Positions 52,401 to 61,836 of a stretch of DNA of 64,000 nucleotides are shown in pieces. The stretch spans positions 16,571,501 to 16,635,500 of the forward strand of contig JAJNNQ010000130.1 of the NCBI GenBank assembly GCA_027886175.1. Direction: 5' to 3'. The notes under the pieces were generated by a model that saw only the letters and a list, made by a program, of their open reading frames with translations, did no database searches and had not been told where the DNA came from. A program made the translations under genes and the position numbers. The stretch comes from Phylloscopus collybita. Its lineage: Eukaryota; Chordata; Aves; Passeriformes; Phylloscopidae. Numbering within the stretch: position 1 is the first letter of the stretch; every line of letters begins with the position of its first letter.

Positions 52401-52983
52401 AGAGAGCCGGGGAAGAACGTGGAAAGCCGAACTCGGTCGCTGCAAGCGGGTGCTGGCGAACAGCTTCTGGTCACCTTGTAGAAACTCTCCCAGCACAGTG
52501 CAGAGTCCCCGTGGCTAGTTCCTTGAAATACCTTTCCTGACAGCAGCCCAGAGCTGTACTGAGTGCAGCATGTGTCAGGCCGTCTCCTCTCGCCGTGTAG
52601 GTGCTTCTGTTTTGTGTTTGCAGCGTGCAGAGAAGCCCGCGTGCTTGCTGCTGCTTCCAGCAAGCCAAAACGCTTTTGCAGCCACTTTCCTGCCTTTTCC
52701 ACAACAGGATCACTGTCTAGCTGATTTACAGTTGCCTCTGCGTAGAGCAGCTAGAGGAGCAGCTCTGCCGGCTTTCCTGTGCTTCTGCATAGCAGAGCTG
52801 TCAAGAACGAGAAGCTGCGTTTTGCCGAGAAAGCAGCGCTTCGCGGAAGCACAGCCAGCGGCGTCTTCGGTCCAGCCGCAGCTTGTGCGGAGAAGCGAAA
52901 GAGAGCCGGGGAAGAACGTGGAAAGCCGAACTCGGTCGCTGCAAGCGGGTGCTGGCGAACAGCTTCTGGTCACCTTGTAGAAA

Positions 52984-55900
52984 CTGTCCCAGCACAGTGC
53001 AGAGTCCCCGTGGCTAGTTCCTTGAAATACCTTTCCTGGCAGCAGCCCAGAGCTGTACTGAGTGCAGCAGGTGTCAGGCCGTCTCCTCTCGCCGTGTAGG
53101 TGCTTCTGTTTTGTGTTTGCAGCGTGCAGAGAAGCCCGCGTGCTTGCTGCTGCTTCCAGCAAGCCAAAACGCTTTTGCAGCCACTTTCCTGCCTTTTCCA
53201 CAACAGGATCACTGTCTAGCTGATTTACAGTTGCCTCTGCGTAGAGCAGCTAGAGGAGCAGCTCTGCCGGCTTTCCTGTGCTTCTGCATAGCAGAGCTGT
53301 CAAGAACGAGAAGCTGCGTTTTGCCGAGAAAGCAGCGCTTCGCGGAAGCACAGCCAGCGGCGTCTTCGGTCCAGCCGCAGCTTGTGCGGAGAAGCGAAAG
53401 AGAGCCGGGGAAGAACGTGGAAAGCCGAACTCGGTCGCTGCAAGCGGGTGCTGGCGAACAGCTTCTGGTCACCTTGTAGAAACTGTCCCAGCACAGTGCA
53501 GAGTCCCCGTGGCTAGTTCCTTGAAATACCTTTCCTGGCAGCAGCCCAGAGCTGTACTGAGTGCAGCAGGTGTCAGGCCGTCTCCTCTCGCCGTCTAGGT
53601 GCTTCTGTTTTGTGTTTGCAGCGTGCAGGGAAGCCCGCGTGCTTGCTGCTGCTTCCAGCAAGCCAAAACGCTTTTGCAGCCACTTTCCTGCCTTTTCCAC
53701 AACAGGATCACTGTCTAGCTGATTTACAGTTGCCTCTGCGTAGAGCAGCTAGAGGAGCAGCTCTGCCGGCTTTCCTGTGCTTCTGCATAGCAGAGCTGTC
53801 AAGAACGAGAAGCTGCGTTTTGCCGAGAAAGCAGCGCTTCGCGGAAGCACAGCCAGCGGCGTCTTCGGTCCAGCCGCAGCTTGTGCGGAGAAGCGAAAGA
53901 GAGCCGGGGAAGAACGTGGAAAGCCGAACTCGGTCGCTGCAAGCGGGTGCTGGCGAACAGCTTCTGGTCACCTTGTAGAAACTCTCCCAGCACAGTGCAG
54001 AGTCCCCGTGGCTAGTTCCTTGAAATACCTTTCCTGACAGCAGCCCAGAGCTGTACTGAGTGCAGCAGGTGTCAGGCAGTCTCCTCTCGCCGTGTAGGTG
54101 CTTCTGTTTTGTGTTTGCAGCGTGCAGAGAAGCCCGCGTGCTTGCTGCTGCTTCCAGCAAGCCAAAACGCTTTTGCAGCCACTTTCCTGCCTTTTCCACA
54201 ACAGGATCACTGTCTAGCTGATTTACAGTTGCCTCTGCGTAGAGCAGCTAGAGGAGCAGCTCTGCCGGCTTTCCTGTGCTTCTGCATAGCAGAGCTGTCA
54301 AGAACGAGAAGCTGCGTTTTGCCGAGAAAGCAGCGCTTCGCGGAAGCACAGCCAGCGGCGTCTTCGGTCCAGCCGCAGCTTGTGCGGAGAAGCGAAAGAG
54401 AGCCGGGGAAGAACGTGGAAAGCCGAACTCGGTCGCTGCAAGCGGGTGCTGGCGAACAGCTTCTGGTCACCTTGTAGAAACTGTCCCAGCACAGTGCAGA
54501 GTCCCCGTGGCTAGTTCCTTGAAATACCTTTCCTGGCAGCAGCCCAGAGCTGTACTGAGTGCAGCAGGTGTCAGGCCGTCTCCTCTCGCCGTGTAGGTGC
54601 TTCTGTTTTGTGTTTGCAGCGTGCAGAGAAGCCCGCGTGCTTGCTGCTGCTTCCAGCAAGCCAAAACGCTTTTGCAGCCACTTTCCTGCCTTTTCCACAA
54701 CAGGATCACTGTCTAGCTGATTTACAGTTGCCTCTGCGTAGAGCAGCTAGAGGAGCAGCTCTGCCGGCTTTCCTGTGCTTCTGCATAGCAGAGCTGTCAA
54801 GAACGAGAAGCTGCGTTTTGCCGAGAAAGCAGCGCTTCGCGGAAGCACAGCCAGCGGCGTCTTCGGTCCAGCCGCAGCTTGTGCGGAGAAGCGAAAGAGA
54901 GCCGGGGAAGAACGTGGAAAGCCGAACTCGGTCGCTGCAAGCGGGTGCTGGCGAACAGCTTCTGGTCACCTTGTAGAAACTCTCCCAGCACAGTGCAGAG
55001 TCCCCGTGGCTAGTTCCTTGAAATACCTTTCCTGACAGCAGCCCAGAGCTGTACTGAGTGCAGCAGGTGTCAGGCAGTCTCCTCTCGCCGTGTAGGTGCT
55101 TCTGTTTTGTGTTTGCAGCGTGCAGAGAAGCCCGCGTGCTTGCTGCTGCTTCCAGCAAGCCAAAACGCTTTTGCAACCACTTTCCTGCCTTTTCCACAAC
55201 AGGATCACTGTCTAGCTGATTTACAGTTGCCTCTGCGTAGAGCAGCTAGAGGAGCAGCTCTGCCGGCTTTCCTGTGCTTCTGCATAGCAGAGCTGTCAAG
55301 AACGAGAAGCTGCGTTTTGCCGAGAAAGCAGCGCTTCGCGGAAGCACAGCCAGCGGCGTCTTCGGTCCAGCCGCAGCTTGTGCGGAGAAGCGAAAGAGAG
55401 CCGGGGAAGAACGTGGAAAGCCGAACTCGGTCGCTGCAAGCGGGTGCTGGCGAACAGCTTCTGGTCACCTTGTAGAAACTGTCCCAGCACAGTGCAGAGT
55501 CCCCGTGGCTAGTTCCTTGAAATACCTTTCCTGGCAGCAGCCCAGAGCTGTACTGAGTGCAGCAGGTGTCAGGCAGTCTCCTCTCGCCGTGTAGGTGCTT
55601 CTGTTTTGTGTTTGCAGCGTGCAGAGAAGCCCGCGTGCTTGCTGCTGCTTCCAGCAAGCCAAAACGCTTTTGCAGCCACTTTCCTGCCTTTTCCACAACA
55701 GGATCACTGTCTAGCTGATTTACAGTTGCCTCTGCGTAGAGCAGCTAGAGGAGCAGCTCTGCCGGCTTTCCTGTGCTTCTGCATAGCAGAGCTGTCAAGA
55801 ACGAGAAGCTGCGTTTTGCCGAGAAAGCAGCGCTTCGCGGAAGCACAGCCAGCGGCGTCTTCGGTCCAGCCGCAGCTTGTGCGGAGAAGCGAAAGAGAGC

Positions 55901-56975
55901 CGGGGAAGAACGTGGAAAGCCGAACTCGGACGCTGCAAGCGGGTGCTGGCGAACAGCTTCTGGTCACCTTGTAGAAACTCTCCCAGCACAGTGCAGAGTC
56001 CCCGTGGCTAGTTCCTTGAAATACCTTTCCTGACAGCAGCCCAGAGCTGTACTGAGTGCAGCAGGTGTCAGGCAGTCTCCTCTCGCCGTGTAGGTGCTTC
56101 TGTTTTGTGTTTGCAGCGTGCAGGGAAGCCCGCGTGCTTGCTGCTGCTTCCAGCAAGCCAAAACGCTTTTGCAGCCACTTTCCTGCCTTTTCCACAACAG
56201 GATCACTGTCTAGCTGATTTACAGTTGCCTCTGCGTAGAGCAGCTAGAGGAGCAGCTCTGCCGGCTTTCCTGTGCTTCTGCATAGCAGAGCTGTCAAGAA
56301 CGAGAAGCTGCGTTTTGCCGAGAAAGCAGCGCTTCGCGGAAGCACAGCCAGCGGCGTCTTCGGTCCAGCCGCAGCTTGTGCGGAGAAGCGAAAGAGAGCC
56401 GGGGAAGAACGTGGAAAGCCGAACTCGGTCGCTGCAAGCGGGTGCTGGCGAACAGCTTCTGGTCACCTTGTAGAAACTGTCCCAGCACAGTGCAGAGTCC
56501 CCGTGGCTAGTTCCTTGAAATACCTTTCCTGACAGCAGCCCAGAGCTGTACTGAGTGCAGCAGGTGTCAGGCCGTCTCCTCTCGCCGTGTAGGTGCTTCT
56601 GTTTTGTGTTTGCAGCGTGCAGAGAAGCCCGCGTGCTTGCTGCTGCTTCCAGCAAGCCAAAACGCTTTTGCAGCCACTTTCCTGCCTTTTCCACAACAGG
56701 ATCACTGTCTAGCTGATTTACAGTTGCCTCTGCGTAGAGCAGCTAGAGGAGCAGCTCTGCCGGCTTTCCTGTGCTTCTGCATAGCAGAGCTGTCAAGAAC
56801 GAGAAGCTGCGTTTTGCCGAGAAAGCAGAGCTTCGCGGAAGCACAGCCAGCGGCGTCTTCGGTCCAGCCGCAGCTTGTGCGGAGAAGCGAAAGAGAGCCG
56901 GGGAAGAACGTGGAAAGCCGAACTCGGTCGCTGCAAGCGGGTGCTGGCGAACAGCTTCTGGTCACCTTGTAGAAA
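52984..56975 (+). repeat. Forward arm of the inverted duplication (units 70-77)
   Basis: Reading unit by unit, the start variant (CTGTCCC or CTCTCCC), TGACAGC/TGGCAGC, GGCAGTC/GGCCGTC, CAGGGAAGC (units 71, 76), TTGCAACCAC (unit 74) and CTCGGACGC (unit 75) occur in an order that is reproduced backwards on the other strand in 57847-61836. Private differences in this arm are CCGTCTAGG near 53592 and CAGAGCTTC in unit 77. Confidence 0.82.
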
Positions 56976-57474
56976 CTCTCCCAGCACAGTGCAGAGTCCC
57001 CGTGGCTAGTTCCTTGAAATACCTTTCCTGACAGCAGCCCAGAGCTGTACTGAGTGCAGCATGTGTCAGGCCGTCTCCTCTCGCCGTGTAGGTGCTTCTG
57101 GTTTGTGTTTGCAGCGTGCAGAGAAGCCCGCGTGCTTGCTGCTGCTTCCAGCAAGCCAAAACGCTTTTGCAGCCACTTTCCTGCCTTTTCCACAACAGGA
57201 TCACTGTCTAGCTGATTTACAGTTGCCTCTGCCTAGAGCAGCTAGAGGAGCAGCTCTGCCGGCTTTCCTGTGCTTCTGCATAGCAGAGCTGTCAAGAACG
57301 AGAAACTGCGTTTTGCCGAGAAAGCAGCGCTTCGCGGAAGCACAGCCAGCGGCGTCTTCGGTCCAGCCGCAGCTTGTGCGGAGAAGCGAAAGAGAGCCGG
57401 GGAAGAACGTGGAAAGCCGAACTCGGTCGCTGCAAGCGGGTGCTGGCGAACAGCTTCTGGTCACCTTGTAGAAA

Positions 57475-57846
57475 CTGTCCCAGCACAGTGCAGAGTCCCC
57501 GTGGCTAGTTCCTTGAAATACCTTTCCTGGCAGCAGCCCAGAGCTGTACTGAGTGCAGCAGGTGTCAGGCCGTCTCCTCTCGCCGTGTAGGTGCTTCTGT
57601 TTTGTGTTTGCAGCGTGCAGAGAAGCCCGCGTGCTTGCTGCTGCTTCCAGCAAGCCAAAACGCTTTTGCAGCCACTTTCCTGCCTTTTCCACAACAGGAT
57701 CACTGTCTAGCTGATTTACAGTTGCCTCTGCGTAGAGCAGCTAGAGGAGCAGCTCTGCCGGCTTTCCTGTGCTTCTGCATAGCAGAGCTGTCAAGAAAGT
57801 TATTTCAGGGAACTAGCCACGGGGACTCTGCACTGTGCTGGGAGAG
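57475..57846. other. Strand-switch region between inverted arrays
   Basis: The forward unit stops at unit position 323 (57797) and the reverse array begins at unit position 49 (57798-57846), with nothing inserted. Bases 57787-57797 (GCTGTCAAGAA) fit the forward unit perfectly and fit the reverse unit at 10 of 11 positions. Two further mismatches to the reverse consensus follow at 57800 and 57808 and are seen in no other reverse unit. Hairpin 3 (57750-57790) ends inside this overlap. Confidence 0.9.
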
Positions 57847-60800
57847 TTTCTACAAGGTGACCAGAAGCTGTTCGCCAGCACCCGCTTGCAGCGACCGAGT
57901 TCGGCTTTCCACGTTCTTCCCCGGCTCTCTTTCGCTTCTCCGCACAAGCTGCGGCTGGACCGAAGACGCCGCTGGCTGTGCTTCCGCGAAGCGCTGCTTT
58001 CTCGGCAAAACGCAGCTTCTCGTTCTTGACAGCTCTGCTATGCAGAAGCACAGGAAAGCCGGCAGAGCTGCTCCTCTAGCTGCTCTACGCAGAGGCAACT
58101 GTAAATCAGCTAGACAGTGATCCTGTTGTGGAAAAGGCAGGAAAGTGGCTGCAAAAGCGTTTTGGCTTGCTGGAAGCAGCAGCAAGCACGCGGGCTTCTC
58201 TGCACGCTGCAAACACAAAACAGAAGCACCTACACGGCGAGAGGAGACGGCCTGACACCTGCTGCACTCAGTACAGCTCTGGGCTGCTGTCAGGAAAGGT
58301 ATTTCAAGGAACTAGCCACGGGGACTCTGCACTGTGCTGGGACAGTTTCTACAAGGTGACCAGAAGCTGTTCGCCAGCACCCGCTTGCAGCGACCGAGTT
58401 CGGCTTTCCACGTTCTTCCCCGGCTCTCTTTCGCTTCTCCGCACAAGCTGCGGCTGGACCGAAGACGCCGCTGGCTGTGCTTCCGCGAAGCGCTGCTTTC
58501 TCGGCAAAACGCAGCTTCTCGTTCTTGACAGCTCTGCTATGCAGAAGCACAGGAAAGCCGGCAGAGCTGCTCCTCTAGCTGCTCTACGCAGAGGCAACTG
58601 TAAATCAGCTAGACAGTGATCCTGTTGTGGAAAAGGCAGGAAAGTGGCTGCAAAAGCGTTTTGGCTTGCTGGAAGCAGCAGCAAGCACGCGGGCTTCCCT
58701 GCACGCTGCAAACACAAAACAGAAGCACCTACACGGCGAGAGGAGACTGCCTGACACCTGCTGCACTCAGTACAGCTCTGGGCTGCTGTCAGGAAAGGTA
58801 TTTCAAGGAACTAGCCACGGGGACTCTGCACTGTGCTGGGAGAGTTTCTACAAGGTGACCAGAAGCTGTTCGCCAGCACCCGCTTGCAGCGTCCGAGTTC
58901 GGCTTTCCACGTTCTTCCCCGGCTCTCTTTCGCTTCTCCGCACAAGCTGCGGCTGGACCGAAGACGCCGCTGGCTGTGCTTCCGCGAAGCGCTGCTTTCT
59001 CGGCAAAACGCAGCTTCTCGTTCTTGACAGCTCTGCTATGCAGAAGCACAGGAAAGCCGGCAGAGCTGCTCCTCTAGCTGCTCTACGCAGAGGCAACTGT
59101 AAATCAGCTAGACAGTGATCCTGTTGTGGAAAAGGCAGGAAAGTGGCTGCAAAAGCGTTTTGGCTTGCTGGAAGCAGCAGCAAGCACGCGGGCTTCTCTG
59201 CACGCTGCAAACACAAAACAGAAGCACCTACACGGCGAGAGGAGACTGCCTGACACCTGCTGCACTCAGTACAGCTCTGGGCTGCTGCCAGGAAAGGTAT
59301 TTCAAGGAACTAGCCACGGGGACTCTGCACTGTGCTGGGACAGTTTCTACAAGGTGACCAGAAGCTGTTCGCCAGCACCCGCTTGCAGCGACCGAGTTCG
59401 GCTTTCCACGTTCTTCCCCGGCTCTCTTTCGCTTCTCCGCACAAGCTGCGGCTGGACCGAAGACGCCGCTGGCTGTGCTTCCGCGAAGCGCTGCTTTCTC
59501 GGCAAAACGCAGCTTCTCGTTCTTGACAGCTCTGCTATGCAGAAGCACAGGAAAGCCGGCAGAGCTGCTCCTCTAGCTGCTCTACGCAGAGGCAACTGTA
59601 AATCAGCTAGACAGTGATCCTGTTGTGGAAAAGGCAGGAAAGTGGTTGCAAAAGCGTTTTGGCTTGCTGGAAGCAGCAGCAAGCACGCGGGCTTCTCTGC
59701 ACGCTGCAAACACAAAACAGAAGCACCTACACGGCGAGAGGAGACTGCCTGACACCTGCTGCACTCAGTACAGCTCTGGGCTGCTGTCAGGAAAGGTATT
59801 TCAAGGAACTAGCCACGGGGACTCTGCACTGTGCTGGGAGAGTTTCTACAAGGTGACCAGAAGCTGTTCGCCAGCACCCGCTTGCAGCGACCGAGTTCGG
59901 CTTTCCACGTTCTTCCCCGGCTCTCTTTCGCTTCTCCGCACAAGCTGCGGCTGGACCGAAGACGCCGCTGGCTGTGCTTCCGCGAAGCGCTGCTTTCTCG
60001 GCAAAACGCAGCTTCTCGTTCTTGACAGCTCTGCTATGCAGAAGCACAGGAAAGCCGGCAGAGCTGCTCCTCTAGCTGCTCTACGCAGAGGCAACTGTAA
60101 ATCAGCTAGACAGTGATCCTGTTGTGGAAAAGGCAGGAAAGTGGCTGCAAAAGCGTTTTGGCTTGCTGGAAGCAGCAGCAAGCACGCGGGCTTCTCTGCA
60201 CGCTGCAAACACAAAACAGAAGCACCTACACGGCGAGAGGAGACGGCCTGACACCTGCTGCACTCAGTACAGCTCTGGGCTGCTGCCAGGAAAGGTATTT
60301 CAAGGAACTAGCCACGGGGACTCTGCACTGTGCTGGGACAGTTTCTACAAGGTGACCAGAAGCTGTTCGCCAGCACCCGCTTGCAGCGACCGAGTTCGGC
60401 TTTCCACGTTCTTCCCCGGCTCTCTTTCGCTTCTCCGCACAAGCTGCGGCTGGACCGAAGACGCCGCTGGCTGTGCTTCCGCGAAGCGCTGCTTTCTCGG
60501 CAAAACGCAGCTTCTCGTTCTTGACAGCTCTGCTATGCAGAAGCACAGGAAAGCCGGCAGAGCTGCTCCTCTAGCTGCTCTACGCAGAGGCAACTGTAAA
60601 TCAGCTAGACAGTGATCCTGTTGTGGAAAAGGCAGGAAAGTGGCTGCAAAAGCGTTTTGGCTTGCTGGAAGCAGCAGCAAGCACGCGGGCTTCTCTGCAC
60701 GCTGCAAACACAAAACAGAAGCTAACACGGCGAGAGGAGACTGCCTGACACCTGCTGCACTCAGTACAGCTCTGGGCTGCTGTCAGGAAAGGTATTTCAA

Positions 60801-61836
60801 GGAACTAGCCACGGGGACTCTGCACTGTGCTGGGAGAGTTTCTACAAGGTGACCAGAAGCTGTTCGCCAGCACCCGCTTGCAGCGACCGAGTTCGGCTTT
60901 CCACGTTCTTCCCCGGCTCTCTTTCGCTTCTCCGCACAAGCTGCGGCTGGACCGAAGACGCCGCTGGCTGTGCTTCCGCGAAGCGCTGCTTTCTCGGCAA
61001 AACGCAGCTTCTCGTTCTTGACAGCTCTGCTATGCAGAAGCACAGGAAAGCCGGCAGAGCTGCTCCTCTAGCTGCTCTACGCAGAGGCAACTGTAAATCA
61101 GCTAGACAGTGATCCTGTTGTGGAAAAGGCAGGAAAGTGGCTGCAAAAGCGTTTTGGCTTGCTGGAAGCAGCAGCAAGCACGCGGGCTTCCCTGCACGCT
61201 GCAAACACAAAACAGAAGCACCTACACGGCGAGAGGAGACGGCCTGACACCTGCTGCACTCAGTACAGCTCTGGGCTGCTGCCAGGAAAGGTATTTCAAG
61301 GAACTAGCCACGGGGACTCTGCACTGTGCTGGGACAGTTTCTACAAGGTGACCAGAAGCTGTTCGCCAGCACCCGCTTGCAGCGACCGAGTTCGGCTTTC
61401 CACGTTCTTCCCCGGCTCTCTTTCGCTTCTCCGCACAAGCTGCGGCTGGACCGAAGACGCCGCTGGCTGTGCTTCCGCGAAGCGCTGCTTTCTCGGCAAA
61501 ACGCAGCTTCTCGTTCTTGACAGCTCTGCTATGCAGAAGCACAGGAAAGCCGGCAGAGCTGCTCCTCTAGCTGCTCTACGCAGAGGCAACTGTAAATCAG
61601 CTAGACAGTGATCCTGTTGTGGAAAAGGCAGGAAAGTGGCTGCAAAAGCGTTTTGGCTTGCTGGAAGCAGCAGCAAGCACGCGGGCTTCTCTGCACGCTG
61701 CAAACACAAAACAGAAGCACCTACACGGCGAGAGGAGACGGCCTGACACCTGCTGCACTCAGTACAGCTCTGGGCTGCTGCCAGGAAAGGTATTTCAAGG
61801 AACTAGCCACGGGGACTCTGCACTGTGCTGGGACAG
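57847..61836 (-). repeat. Reverse arm of the inverted duplication
   Basis: These eight units correspond, in order away from the turn-around, to forward units 77, 76, 75, 74, 73, 72, 71 and 70. The shared markers include the rare CTCGGACGC type (58845-59343), the TTGCAACCAC type (59344-59842) and two AGGGAAGC types (58346-58844 and 60839-61337). The centre between the arms (56976-57846) is about 870 bp and is asymmetric, holding forward unit 78 and part of 79. Confidence 0.82.
60715..60735 (-). other. Only length-changing mutation seen in a 499-bp unit
   Basis: Other reverse units read GAAGCACCTACACGGCG here; this one reads GAAGCTAACACGGCG, a net loss of 2 bp with one or more substitutions. 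It makes the unit 497 bp and shortens the distance between flanking unit marks from 998 to 996 bp (60124 to 61120). It is absent from the mirror unit 72, so it arose after the inverted duplication. Confidence 0.88.

Larger units (their letters stand above)
18553..57797 (+). repeat. 499-bp satellite array, forward orientation
   Basis: The array has 78 complete 499-bp units (18553-57474) plus the first 323 bp of another (57475-57797). Any mark repeats at exact multiples of 499; for instance the same frame start recurs at 18680 and 57602, 38922 bp or 78 units apart. No net length change occurred over about 39 kb. Units differ by single-base variants: GCATGTG/GCAGGTG, TTTCCAG/TTTGCAG, TGCATAGCAG/TGCAGAGCAG, CAGCGCTTC/CAGAGCTTC, CTCTCCC/CTGTCCC, TGACAGC/TGGCAGC. 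Combinations of these give unit types. For example, units with both TGCAGAGCAG and CAGAGCTTC are numbers 6, 15, 23, 33, 39, 56, 59 and 63. The family is unrelated to the 191-bp satellite, and I do not recognise it. Confidence 0.97.

Noticed and set aside
18553..57797. A tandem gene array such as rDNA, snRNA, histone or tRNA genes
   Set aside because: I see no rRNA or snRNA core, no A/B-box pair with a cloverleaf, and no histone-like translation in the unit.
57602..58120. A longer open frame of 172 codons crossing the inversion point
   Set aside because: It is a chance fusion of a forward-unit frame with a reverse-unit frame at the strand switch, and is unique to the junction.
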